Shown here one piece after another: positions 37,160 through 44,870 of a DNA stretch of 47,443 bases. A program made the translations under genes and the position numbers. The notes beneath the pieces were generated by a model. That model had not been told where the DNA came from and ran no database searches. It saw nothing but the letters and a program-made list of their open reading frames with translations. Position 1 is the stretch's first letter, and the number at the start of each line of letters is the position of its first letter. Origin of the DNA: an uncultured Lachnospiraceae bacterium (GTDB lineage Bacteria; Bacillota; Clostridia; Lachnospirales; Lachnospiraceae); contig CADATP010000015.1 in assembly GCA_902790935.1 (NCBI GenBank), positions 4,463 to 51,905 of the forward strand. Direction: 5' to 3'.

Positions 37160-38749
37160 TTACAAATAATCTAACGGGTTAACCTGTGTTCCGTTTATAA
37201 GGATCTCGAAGTGCAGGTGAGGTCCCGTGGAATTACCGGTACTTCCGCTGTATGCGATAAGGTCGCCCTGGTTTACATACTGTCCTGCAGATACCACAAG
37301 CTTACTGCAGTGTGCGTATCTGGTCTGGCGTCCGTCCGGATGATCGATGTAAACGACGTATCCGTATCCGCTTCCCCATCCGGCGCTTCTTACGGTACCA
37401 CCGCTGGATGCGTATACGGGGGTTCCTAAAGGCACATACCAGTCGACACCCTTATGGTAAGTACTTCCTATTCCGCCCGGTGACTTTCTGTATCCGAAGT
37501 AGGATGAAATACGTCCGCCGGAAATAGGTTTTACATATGTGGGAGGAATCTGGGTTCCTCTTTCTACTATCTTAGGTACGGCTTCAAGCAGGATTTCTTC
37601 CTTGACAACTTCTTTTGAAACTTCTTTTTCATTGGTGTAATGCTTGTCAAGGATTGCTTTTCTGTATCCGCTCGAGGGCTGCTGAAGGATCTTGGTCTGA
37701 GTCGTATACCATTCATCATTATCTATATAGATAACATCCGCATCGTAAACTTCCTCAACGTAGATCCGCTCAATCCTCTCTACCGAAAGCTCAGGCTCGG
37801 GTACTGTTATGGTAAGCACATCTCCCACGTGGATGGTGGAGTTTACCGTCTCGAGCTTTTCGGGGTTTAAGGATACCAGAGTCTCCATCGGGATGTTGAC
37901 CGCCATGGATATTCCCGAAAGGGTATCTCCCGGCTTAATCTCGTATTCTCCTGGGGTTTCCTGTTCCTTTGTAACGGCTTCTATAGCGTCAGCCAGGTTT
38001 GTAACCTGGGAATTGGGAAGATATCCCTGTCCGATCTCCACCTCTTCGATGAAATTCATCTTGAGAACGCCGAGTTCAAAGTCTTCAAAGTCCTTGCTCT
38101 CCTCATCCTCTACTTCGGTAAGTCCCCAGGTCTTTGAAAATCCGGCAGCACCTTCTGCCGGCAGTTCGAACTCTTCCTTTACGATCTCCTCTCCCGAATA
38201 CGTATCTATAACGGTGGGAGTGATAACATTAAAGTCTCTGTCCTTTGAATTGGAAAGCTCTACCTTAAATCTTCCTGAATCGTCATACAGGTCAAGAGCA
38301 GCCTGTAAAACCCTTCTCGCATCGTCAAGGCTTCTTAAGGTGATCATATAATCCTCTATCTTGACCGTACATGTTCTTTGCACATTTTGGTCGACGGTCT
38401 TACTCAGGATCTTTTTCATTGCCTCCATAACCTTGGCGTCGGAATCCACCTTGCCAAAGAGCCTTTCCTCACCTCTTACGTACAGATCCCCGGTCATAAA
38501 CATCAGGGAACTGCTCTTTGAAGCTATGGCTCTTCTTGATTCGATAAGCAGATGCTCGGCGGACGCTTCATCGTCCACAACACCTACCGCCTCTCCGTTA
38601 AGATATAGGTAAAAAGTATTATCGCCCGTATGTTCAAACTTCGGTATTCCGTTTAAAAAGAAAAGAAGAATGATAAGTGTAAAAAGCGATGCAAAGATAA
38701 ATGATAATTCTATTCTTTTATGTGTACGCTTAATAATCTCGTGTTTCAT
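37160..38749 (-). CDS. Membrane-anchored LysM-G5-M23 peptidase
   Basis: A cell-wall endopeptidase of 529 aa. An N-terminal membrane helix (LSFIFASLFTLIILLFFLNG, about 15-34) anchors it outside the cell. Then follow a region of about 230 residues without a clear family, a LysM domain (YEIKPGDTLSGISMAVNIP, about 270-315), a G5-like domain (about 325-405, with KEVSKEVVKEEILLEAVPKIVERGTQ) and a C-terminal M23 domain. The M23 zinc ligands are visible: HKGVDW, and HLHFE near the end, with GGRISSYFGYR in front. Such enzymes cut peptide crosslinks in peptidoglycan. It follows the coiled-coil gene by 26 nt. Confidence 0.93.
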   Translation of the reverse strand: MKHEIIKRTHKRIELSFIFASLFTLIILLFFLNGIPKFEHTGDNTFYLYLNGEAVGVVDDEASAEHLLIESRRAIASKSSSLMFMTGDLYVRGEERLFGKVDSDAKVMEAMKKILSKTVDQNVQRTCTVKIEDYMITLRSLDDARRVLQAALDLYDDSGRFKVELSNSKDRDFNVITPTVIDTYSGEEIVKEEFELPAEGAAGFSKTWGLTEVEDEESKDFEDFELGVLKMNFIEEVEIGQGYLPNSQVTNLADAIEAVTKEQETPGEYEIKPGDTLSGISMAVNIPMETLVSLNPEKLETVNSTIHVGDVLTITVPEPELSVERIERIYVEEVYDADVIYIDNDEWYTTQTKILQQPSSGYRKAILDKHYTNEKEVSKEVVKEEILLEAVPKIVERGTQIPPTYVKPISGGRISSYFGYRKSPGGIGSTYHKGVDWYVPLGTPVYASSGGTVRSAGWGSGYGYVVYIDHPDGRQTRYAHCSKLVVSAGQYVNQGDLIAYSGSTGNSTGPHLHFEILINGTQVNPLDYL

Positions 38750-38775
38750 TTATATAATGCTGATTTCTGTATTTC

Positions 38776-39300
38776 TTAAATAAGTCCCATGGCTTTTACC
38801 ATGTTAAAGATCTGAAGGAGGAGTGAAGCTCCCGATACGCAAAGGGCGACAATTGCAACGGTCTTAACCGCCTTAGCCTCGCTGAGGGTCTTCTTTCCAT
38901 AGTCCTTCACAGACTCCTCTATAGGTTCAAGCTCATTAACCATAGAAGCCTGAATGTTTTTATATATTCTGACGCCCTCTTTGTGAAGGCTGTCGTCGCC
39001 TCCTGACTTTTCGAGAGATTCGCTAAGTTCGTTAAGCTTACGCTCTGCTGCCTCAAGCTTATCCTTGATCTCCCCGATAGCCTCCTCGCTTGCGGAGCTG
39101 CCGGGAAGAGACAGATTACCGATCCTGCTTTCAAGATTTCCGAGTTCATCGCAAACCTGTGACAGCCTGTCAAGGCAGCCCTGGTACTCACTTACCTGTG
39201 TTTTTAAATAATTCATCTGCCTAGCTTCGGCTTCGCCGTTTGCTCTGATCATTTCCTGTGCGTTAAGCTTGGAAGCGAGCTTGTCCATCAAGGTATCCAT
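38776..39300 (-). CDS. Coiled-coil protein with C-terminal membrane anchor, unknown function
   Basis: A 174-aa protein that I do not recognise. Residues 1-130 are charged and helical with heptad-like spacing (GCLDRLSQVCDELGNLESRIGNL; GEIKDKLEAAERKLNELSESL), predicting a coiled coil. The last 25 residues are hydrophobic (TVAIVALCVSGASLLLQIFNMV), i.e. a tail anchor facing the cytoplasm. I use ATG 39300 (MDTLMDKL) because GGAGG is 6-7 nt upstream; the frame reading in from 39321 has no ribosome site. An extended -10 (TGCTATTTT, 39330-39338) lies upstream. It probably shares a transcript with the M23 peptidase, suggesting a role at the cell wall or division site. Confidence 0.72.
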   Translation of the reverse strand: MDTLMDKLASKLNAQEMIRANGEAEARQMNYLKTQVSEYQGCLDRLSQVCDELGNLESRIGNLSLPGSSASEEAIGEIKDKLEAAERKLNELSESLEKSGGDDSLHKEGVRIYKNIQASMVNELEPIEESVKDYGKKTLSEAKAVKTVAIVALCVSGASLLLQIFNMVKAMGLI

Positions 39301-39409
39301 TATTATCCTCCCGATAGTCAAAAAACATTAAAATAGCACACTTTCAGACAATACTAAATTCTATCATCTTTGGCAGTCCATTACAAGCCCATTGGCATTC
39401 TCTTTATCT

Positions 39410-39479
39410 TTGTGCAATATGCACAATTTTTTATCGTATTTTTTGACTTGACTGTAAATATTTACCAATCATTTACAGT
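39410..39479. promoter_or_regulatory. Two operator-like palindromes in the gap before relQ
   Basis: Palindrome 1 is TTGTGCAATATGCACAA (39410-39426), 7-bp arms around ATA. Palindrome 2 has 9-bp arms, ACTGTAAAT (39451-39459) and ATTTACAGT (39471-39479), around an 11-nt spacer; its right arm overlaps a candidate plus-strand -35. No regulator is evident for either. They lie in the largest gene-free stretch of the window (39301-39728). Confidence 0.5.
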
Positions 39480-39506
39480 GCGTTCATATTTTATTAACAT
39501 TTAATT

Positions 39507-39636
39507 GGTATATTGTATTCAAGAACAAAGCAAAGTGTTATTCGATCATTTTTTCATAATCGCCCGGGTTTCGAAAGGAACTCGGGCACTCCTCATTTTA
39601 TGGGCTTTTTTGCACCTTTATGGGTGCTTTTATTTT
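39507..39636 (+). ncRNA. Candidate small non-coding RNA
   Basis: In the 428-bp gene-free gap the plus strand has a possible promoter (-35 TTTACA 39472-39477, a 17-nt spacer, -10 TAACAT 39495-39500), an 11-bp hairpin closed by a GAAA tetraloop (39562-39572 / 39577-39587), a single-stranded linker containing CTCCTC, and a terminator (GCACC, 6-nt loop, GGTGC, then TTTTATTTT; 39612-39636). There is no open frame, and no plus-strand gene that this terminator could serve. The product would be about 130 nt. Confidence 0.45.
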
Positions 39637-39639
39637 GCC

Positions 39640-39690
39640 CAAAACCCAAACAAAACAACAGGCCTATCGGAGCCTTTCTCGATAAGCCTG
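39640..39690 (-). terminator. Terminator after relQ
   Basis: On the minus strand, CAGGC and TATCG pair with CGATA and GCCTG around a 10-nt loop (outer arms 39659-39663 and 39686-39690, with one bulged base on each side), followed by TTGTTTTGTTTGGGTTTTG. Confidence 0.6.
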
Positions 39691-39728
39691 CTGCCCATTT
39701 ACGCAACAAAATCAATTTTTCAAACGAA

Positions 39729-40361
39729 TTATTTGCGGCCCAGATCCATAATCTCGTCGTTAAGCTGCAGCATCTTGTCATCAAGATCCGATACCATCTT
39801 CGCGCAGTCAACCAATTCCTGAGAAATATGTGCCGGTACATCTCCCTCGAATTTATAATTTATCTTGTGCTCCAAGCTTGCCCAGAAGTCCATTGCTACG
39901 GTTCTTATCTGGATCTCAACCTTGGTATCCACCTTTCTGTCGGAGAGATAGACCGGGATTGTAATGATCATGTGATAACTTTTATAACCACTGGTCTTGG
40001 GGTAGGTAATGTAATCCTTAACCTTGATAACCTGTATATCCTGCTGATGCTTGATCATCTCAGCGATACGGTAGATATCAGAGGTAAAAGAGCATATGAT
40101 CCTTATACCCGCTATGTCGTTAACATAATTTACCATATTCTCTATGGTCGAATCCAAGCCGTTCCTTTTTAATTTTTTAACAATACTTTCGGGAGTCTTG
40201 ATCCTCGCCTTAATATGCTCTATCGGATTGTACTGATGTACATGCTGGAATTCCTCATTGAGGATCTCCATCTTTGTCTCCATTTGATGCAGAGCTGCGT
40301 TGTATAAGAGGCTGACTTCCTGCCACGTCTCTATTCCGTCGTTCCCGCCTACTAGTTCCAT
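39729..40361 (-). CDS. relQ: Small alarmone synthetase (RelQ-type GTP pyrophosphokinase)
   Basis: Makes (p)ppGpp from ATP and GTP/GDP, without the hydrolase or ribosome-sensing domains of Rel. The 210-aa protein matches RelQ/YjbM from end to end: ARIKTPESIVKKLKR (about 52-66), NDIAGIRIICSF (about 81-92), the catalytic region SGYKSYHMIITIPV (about 124-137) and VEIQIRTVAMDFWASLEHKINYKF (about 147-170, with the EIQIRT signature). The start ATG 40361 has AAGGA at a rather long spacing. It is transcribed from its own promoter. Confidence 0.93.
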   Translation of the reverse strand: MELVGGNDGIETWQEVSLLYNAALHQMETKMEILNEEFQHVHQYNPIEHIKARIKTPESIVKKLKRNGLDSTIENMVNYVNDIAGIRIICSFTSDIYRIAEMIKHQQDIQVIKVKDYITYPKTSGYKSYHMIITIPVYLSDRKVDTKVEIQIRTVAMDFWASLEHKINYKFEGDVPAHISQELVDCAKMVSDLDDKMLQLNDEIMDLGRK

Positions 40362-40423
40362 TTAATTTACAGTTCCTTCTATTTTTTACGCGCGCGGATA
40401 ACTTGTTCTTGAATTCATTATCC

Positions 40424-40451
40424 TTTATAATAATAGCATATTTTTTCTCAA
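40424..40451 (-). promoter_or_regulatory. relQ promoter
   Basis: Minus strand: -35 TTGAGA (40446-40451), a 16-nt spacer, -10 TATAAA (40424-40429), about 62 nt upstream of ATG 40361. Confidence 0.65.
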
Positions 40452-40551
40452 TTATCACTTATATTGCATTTTGTTAAACGTTTAAGTTGATTTTTTGTTA
40501 AAAATGCATAAAAAAACCTTTATTATTAGTTTACTTTGATTGGATAAATGT

Positions 40552-40815
40552 ATGAGAATCTGGGCCAGACAGTTTAAAGACACACATATGCTCTGTGACG
40601 AGCTGATAATAGACGAAAGCAAAGATACAAGAACTCACAAGATTTTTAACGCCATAGAAGAGATTTCAAAGCGTATGGACCTTCCCGCTCCTATCTGGCT
40701 CGACAGAAATATCAGGTCGTTTCAAAAAGGAAGCGTTGTCAGATTTGACTCCGACTCCTTTATAGAAGAAGTCCCCTTCGACTATCTCGAAGTGAGGATA
40801 ATCGAAGAGGACTGA
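40552..40815 (+). CDS. Small conserved-looking protein of unknown function
   Basis: An 87-aa acidic soluble protein with no signal peptide, membrane helix or motif I can name. I place the start at ATG 40552 (MRIWARQFK); an in-frame TTG at 40540 is possible. It has coding character: the frame is open for the full length, third positions are balanced, and the product mixes charged and hydrophobic residues evenly (IIDESKDTRTHKIFNAIEEISKRMDLP, VRIIEED). No ribosome site better than GGAT is visible. It is a single plus-strand gene between relQ and galE and converges on galE, with 34 nt between the stops. Confidence 0.65.
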   Translation: MRIWARQFKDTHMLCDELIIDESKDTRTHKIFNAIEEISKRMDLPAPIWLDRNIRSFQKGSVVRFDSDSFIEEVPFDYLEVRIIEED

Positions 40816-40849
40816 AATTTTTAAACAAAACAACTTATGATATGCTTCT

Positions 40850-41863
40850 TTAATATCCGTTCGGATTGTTCTTTTGCCATCTCCAGGAATCTTCACACAT
40901 CTCCCTGATTCCGTACTTAGCTTCCCAGCCAAGTTCCTTTTTCGCAAGAGAAGCATCTGCGTAGCAGGTGGCAATATCTCCGGGGCGGCGTGGCGCGATC
41001 TCGTAGGGAACCTTTACTCCCGTAGCCTCCTCAAAATTCTTTACAATATCGAGAACGCTGTATCCGCGTCCGGTACCTAAGTTGTAGATCTTAAGGCCGG
41101 CATTTTCCTCAATCTTTTTAAGAGCTTTTACATGTCCCTGCGCAAGGTCCACAACGTGGATATAATCTCTTACACCCGTTCCGTCGGGAGTATCGTAATC
41201 GTTTCCGAATACATTCAAATGATCTCTCTTTCCCACAGCGACCTGGGTAATATAGGGCATCAGGTTGTTGGGGATACCGTTGGGATTCTCGCCCATAGTT
41301 CCGGATTTATGCGCTCCGATGGGATTGAAATATCTGAGAAGTATAACGTTCCATTCATTATCCGCCTTCTGAATATCGGATAAGATCTGCTCAAGCATAG
41401 ACTTAGTCCAGCCGTAAGGGTTTGTGCAAACGCCCTTGGGACACTCCTCTGTAATAGGAATAAAAGCGGGATTGCCGTACACGGTAGCGCTTGATGAAAA
41501 GATGATATTCTTGCAGCCGTGCTTCCTCATAACATCAACAAGAGTCAGCGTTCCGGCAATATTATTTTCATAATATTCCCAGGGCTTGGCAACAGATTCG
41601 CCTACCGCCTTAAGACCCGCAAAATGGATCACGGCAGAAATATCTTCTTTTGAAAAGATCTCTTCAAGAGCCTCTCTGTCCAAGATATCGGCTTTATAGA
41701 AAGGAACCTTCTTTCCGGTGATCGCTTCAACTCTCTCTAAGGATTTCTCACTGGAATTTGAAAGGTTATCGAGTACAACAACATCTCTTCCGTCATTTTG
41801 AAGTTCAACCACTGTATGGCTTCCGATAAATCCGGCTCCGCCTGTAACAAGTATTTTTCCCAT
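40850..41863 (-). CDS. galE: UDP-glucose 4-epimerase
   Basis: Interconverts UDP-glucose and UDP-galactose. The 337-aa protein has the extended short-chain dehydrogenase fold: NAD-binding [10 protein letters not shown] (about 7-16), [11 protein letters not shown] (about 81-91), the catalytic Ser-Ser and Tyr-x-x-x-Lys region (SSSATVYGN, about 122; [12 protein letters not shown], about 146), and RYFNPIGAH (about 176). Length and motifs are standard. GAGGTG precedes ATG 41863. It follows the UDP-sugar pyrophosphorylase gene, with a hairpin in the gap, so the two may be separate transcripts in the same pathway. Confidence 0.97.
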   Translation of the reverse strand: MGKILVTGGAGFIGSHTVVELQNDGRDVVVLDNLSNSSEKSLERVEAITGKKVPFYKADILDREALEEIFSKEDISAVIHFAGLKAVGESVAKPWEYYENNIAGTLTLVDVMRKHGCKNIIFSSSATVYGNPAFIPITEECPKGVCTNPYGWTKSMLEQILSDIQKADNEWNVILLRYFNPIGAHKSGTMGENPNGIPNNLMPYITQVAVGKRDHLNVFGNDYDTPDGTGVRDYIHVVDLAQGHVKALKKIEENAGLKIYNLGTGRGYSVLDIVKNFEEATGVKVPYEIAPRRPGDIATCYADASLAKKELGWEAKYGIREMCEDSWRWQKNNPNGY

Positions 41864-41950
41864 GTTTTGTCACCTCATTTCAGAATAAGAAGGTAAATAC
41901 ATACCTTTGTTTTCTTTACGGGTTAAGCGTACTTCAAAAAGCCACGCCTC

Positions 41951-41989
41951 ACAACATTTAAATGTTTTGACAATATGTCAAAATGTTGT
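41951..41989 (-). terminator. Hairpin after the UDP-sugar pyrophosphorylase gene
   Basis: A stem of TTTTGACA / TGTCAAAA (41965-41972 and 41976-41983) is extended outward by ACAACAT / ATGTTGT (41951-41957 and 41983-41989), with a 7-nt bulge on one side. It starts 3 nt after the stop codon. The T-run is poor, so it may be a processing or stability hairpin. Confidence 0.5.
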
Positions 41990-41991
41990 AT

Positions 41992-43218
41992 CTATAAGAC
42001 CACTCCGTTTTTCTCAAGAAGAGCCCTTGCGCTCTCAACGGAATCAACACCGGTCTTATTCTTGATCGGAGCAAACTCCTTTTCTCTTACAACCTCGAAG
42101 GGAAGGCAGCTTGCCATCTGATGGATCATATCGAGAACAAGATTCTCAAACTTATAACCATTGGGTTCTTCAGGTTTAACAAGCTCTCCGTTTTCATCAA
42201 TATAAGGAATCTTCTTTTTAACAATGTGCAGAGGAAGCTCTTCCTTTACTATCCTTTCAAGCTCGGCTACATCAAAGAGATAATTGAGGATAACGCCAAA
42301 GTTGTATGCAGGATCGCCCTTTTCATCTTTAGCGTTCATAAGCTCATCCGTAAGTTCATAATACTCAACTATAGAAGGTCTTCCGTCCTCAAGGCACATA
42401 ACTCCAACCTTCTCATCGGGAGCGCTCTTTTTAACAACCTTTGCTCCCACAACGCACTTTTTCTCGATCGTAGCGCCGATAAATACAGGATCGCAGATTC
42501 TCTGAAGTACGTTGTCCACAGCAAAAATATTGAACCATTCGATTCCGAAGCTCTTTGCCTTGTCAAGGAGACCTGCTCGCATAAGGGAGATAAACCATCC
42601 TCCGTTACCGTTGGGGGATGTTGCCATACGTCCCTTTTCCTCGAGATAGATCTTTCCGTTATAGTCTGTAGCAGGAGCCATCTCCTGCTTAAAGAAATGG
42701 ATATATTCCTCGGGATATCCGAAGTAATTTTTCTCTTTTAAGAAAGATGTGGTCGCTTCATGATTTTTCTCGCTTGTCATAACAAAGAGATGAATATAAG
42801 CACCGGCAGTCCTTACCACATCCATAAGATTATTTATAAGACATTCAAAAATGTAGAGCTCTCTCGTAAGTCCTACATTATACATTCCCTTGGGATTGTC
42901 AGAGCCGAGACGGGTTCCCATACCTCCCGCAAGAAGCACGGCACCCACCTTTCCGGCTTTAATGGCGTCAAGCCCGGTTTTTGTATACGTCTCCTTTCCG
43001 GCCTCTATCTCACTAAGCTCCATACACTTAAGGGGAGAAATCTTTCCCTTTGCATTAAGAGCATCGGGAGCTCCCACAGCGGAGAGAATGCTCATATCGG
43101 TGCTTTCGATCTGAGAAAGGAGATCGGCCTTCTGGCTTTCAGAAAGCTCATCAAAGTATCTAAGTACATGCTCTTGTCCGTATTCTGACAATTTTTTTGT
43201 TATTGATTCAGGTATCAT
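41992..43218 (-). CDS. UDP-sugar pyrophosphorylase, UDPGP type 1 (eukaryotic-like) family
   Basis: Makes UDP-glucose or UDP-N-acetylhexosamine from UTP and the sugar 1-phosphate. The 408-aa protein has the nucleotide-binding loop VLLAGGMGTRLGSDNPKGM (about 95-113), the UAP-like segment SPNGNGGWFISLMRAGLL (about 200-217) and AVDNVLQRICDPVFIG (about 232-247). This is the eukaryotic UAP/UGP family, not bacterial GalU. Whether the sugar is glucose or GlcNAc cannot be told; galE next door favours a hexose role. I use ATG 43218 (MIPESITKKL) with GGAGG in front; ATG 43230 (MEDN) is nearly as good. Confidence 0.88.
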   Translation of the reverse strand: MIPESITKKLSEYGQEHVLRYFDELSESQKADLLSQIESTDMSILSAVGAPDALNAKGKISPLKCMELSEIEAGKETYTKTGLDAIKAGKVGAVLLAGGMGTRLGSDNPKGMYNVGLTRELYIFECLINNLMDVVRTAGAYIHLFVMTSEKNHEATTSFLKEKNYFGYPEEYIHFFKQEMAPATDYNGKIYLEEKGRMATSPNGNGGWFISLMRAGLLDKAKSFGIEWFNIFAVDNVLQRICDPVFIGATIEKKCVVGAKVVKKSAPDEKVGVMCLEDGRPSIVEYYELTDELMNAKDEKGDPAYNFGVILNYLFDVAELERIVKEELPLHIVKKKIPYIDENGELVKPEEPNGYKFENLVLDMIHQMASCLPFEVVREKEFAPIKNKTGVDSVESARALLEKNGVVL

Positions 43219-43280
43219 ATTATCCTCCATAACCCTCTTTAAAGGTACTTAGAGTATGATACCACATTTTGTCCTTCTCT

Positions 43281-43310
43281 TCCAGTCGCAGGGGACAGCG
43301 CCTTCTTTTA
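43281..43310. repeat. Possible degenerate relative of the interspersed repeats
   Basis: The sequence GTCGCAGGGGACAGCGCC lies between trpF and the pyrophosphorylase gene. Its CAGGGGAC core resembles the CAGGGGGAC of the repeats at 14.4 and 21.6 kb. Only one arm is present. Confidence 0.3.
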
Positions 43311-43314
43311 CGCT

Positions 43315-43950
43315 TTACAGATCCGGAACTTCTATGGCTTTTACCTCTTTAACAAAAGAAAATATCTTGTCACGGCTTTTTTTTAGTCCGGTCTCATCCT
43401 CTACTCCCGAGGAAGTATCCGCCCCGCAAAGCCTCGTCTTTGCCAAAGCTTCCCTTACATTTAAAGGATTCAAGCCGCCTGCAAGAAGGATGGGCTTTTC
43501 TTTATAAAGATCCAGATTAAGTTCTTTAAGAAGTTCGTAGTCAAAAGCCACGCCGCTTCCGGGAATCCCGGCATCAAATATAAATCCCCATATTCTGTCA
43601 TCTGATTTATACTTCTCAAACTCTTGCATATTGCTGACATTAAAAGCCCTTATAACCGGAAGAGCGGCGTTTTCCAATACGTCTTCCGAAAGTTCGCCGT
43701 GAATCTGGATATAGTCAAATCCCGCATCTTTAATCTGCGATACCGTAAAAGCATCCGGAGAAACTGTCACCGCAACCGTTTTAAGCCCAAGGCTTTTGGC
43801 AAAGTCCGTCAGCTTTTCGGCTTCCGATATTTCTACATTTCTTTTGCTCTTTGGATAAAATACGACAATACCGCCAAGGTCGGCTTCGGCCTCGGCGGTC
43901 CATCTTATCTCATCTTTTGTTTTAAGACCACAGATCTTGACAATACTCAT
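43315..43950 (-). CDS. trpF: Phosphoribosylanthranilate isomerase
   Basis: Isomerises N-(5-phosphoribosyl)anthranilate in tryptophan synthesis. The 211-aa TIM barrel opens with MSIVKICGLKT (catalytic Cys at about residue 7), continues with DYIQIHGELS (about 78-87), has PILLAGGLNPLNV (about 161-173) and ends with the phosphate loop CGADTSSGVED (about 181-191), where the catalytic Asp sits. It starts 3 nt after the LysR gene, so it is the last gene of a cysK-lysR-trpF run. No other trp gene is in the window, so the placement is unusual. Confidence 0.93.
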   Translation of the reverse strand: MSIVKICGLKTKDEIRWTAEAEADLGGIVVFYPKSKRNVEISEAEKLTDFAKSLGLKTVAVTVSPDAFTVSQIKDAGFDYIQIHGELSEDVLENAALPVIRAFNVSNMQEFEKYKSDDRIWGFIFDAGIPGSGVAFDYELLKELNLDLYKEKPILLAGGLNPLNVREALAKTRLCGADTSSGVEDETGLKKSRDKIFSFVKEVKAIEVPDL

Positions 43951-43953
43951 TGG

Positions 43954-44865
43954 TTACTTAAGAACCTTTTCTTTGTATTTTTCAACTTCCTCGATGTAGA
44001 GCTTTCCGATGGGGGACAGGGGAACATTCTTCCTCTTGATATAACCAATGGTCATAAGGTCCTCATCTTTAAGTCTGACAGCGCAATACTCTTCTCCGTT
44101 TAAGTCTTCGCAGATGATACCGGAGCAAAGGGTAAATCCGTTGATGCCGACAAACAGATTAAGCATCGTGGCTCTGTCGGAGCAGTGAATTATCTGCTTG
44201 TAATCGTATGTGGAAAACAGCTCTTCCGCAAAATAAAAAGAGTTGTTGTCTCCCTGGTCAAAAGCAAGGCAGGGATATTTACTAAGCTCCTCTAAAGTAA
44301 CGAAGTCCTGTTTTGCAAGAGGATGTTTTTTGCTGATATATGCGTAAATATGGCAATCAAAAAGTTCATGGAAGGAGAGATCGTTTTCAGCAAAGATCTT
44401 TGTAAGAACCTTTCTGTTAAAATCGTTTAAATAAAGGATTCCCACCTCGGACCTGTACTCTTTAACATTCTTTATAACGGTACCGGTTCTTGTTTCATGC
44501 ACTGAAAAATCGTACTCATCCGGGCTGAACTGTCTGACCACTTCAATAAATGCATTAACGGCAAATGTGTAGTGCTGCATGGATACCGAAAAGCGCTTCT
44601 TGTATTCACCCTTGTTAATGTAACGGTTTTCTATAAGCTCGTACTGCTCAACAACCTGTCTCGCATAGCCCAAAAACTCTTTACCTGCAGGAGTAAGGGT
44701 GATCCCTCTGTTGGATCTTGCAAAAATATCCATGCCTATTTCTTCTTCAAGCTCCCTTACGGAGGCGGAGAGGCTGGGCTGTGAAATGTACAGGGCCTTC
44801 GCCGCCTCGTTCATGGAGGAAGAATCAGCAATCTGAATTACGTATCTTAACTGATTTAGCGTCAT
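43954..44865 (-). CDS. LysR family regulator, probably of sulfur amino acid genes
   Basis: A 303-aa transcription factor with an N-terminal winged helix (LNQLRYVIQIADSSSMNEAAKALYISQPSLSASVRELE, residues 3-41) and a C-terminal inducer-binding domain of two alpha/beta lobes. It lies between cysK (5-nt gap) and trpF (3-nt gap). Position and general sequence resemble the MetR/CmbR/HomR-type regulators that control cysteine and methionine genes in Firmicutes, and a matching MET-box-like dyad lies upstream of metY. The link between this protein and that site is inference. The ligand would be expected to be O-acetylserine, homocysteine or similar. Confidence 0.88.
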   Translation of the reverse strand: MTLNQLRYVIQIADSSSMNEAAKALYISQPSLSASVRELEEEIGMDIFARSNRGITLTPAGKEFLGYARQVVEQYELIENRYINKGEYKKRFSVSMQHYTFAVNAFIEVVRQFSPDEYDFSVHETRTGTVIKNVKEYRSEVGILYLNDFNRKVLTKIFAENDLSFHELFDCHIYAYISKKHPLAKQDFVTLEELSKYPCLAFDQGDNNSFYFAEELFSTYDYKQIIHCSDRATMLNLFVGINGFTLCSGIICEDLNGEEYCAVRLKDEDLMTIGYIKRKNVPLSPIGKLYIEEVEKYKEKVLK

Positions 44866-44870
44866 AGTTT

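Noticed and set aside
39410-39426. Palindrome TTGTGCAATATGCACAA taken as a Rex site
   Set aside because: Rex sites are 18 bp with TTGTGA/TCACAA or TTGTTAA half-sites. This one is 17 bp with C/G in the inner positions, so spacing and sequence do not fit.
39513-40172. Long plus-strand open frame (219 codons) across the relQ gene
   Set aside because: It is antisense to a clearly recognised RelQ, has no ribosome site and its product has no protein-like features. It is a shadow of the real gene.
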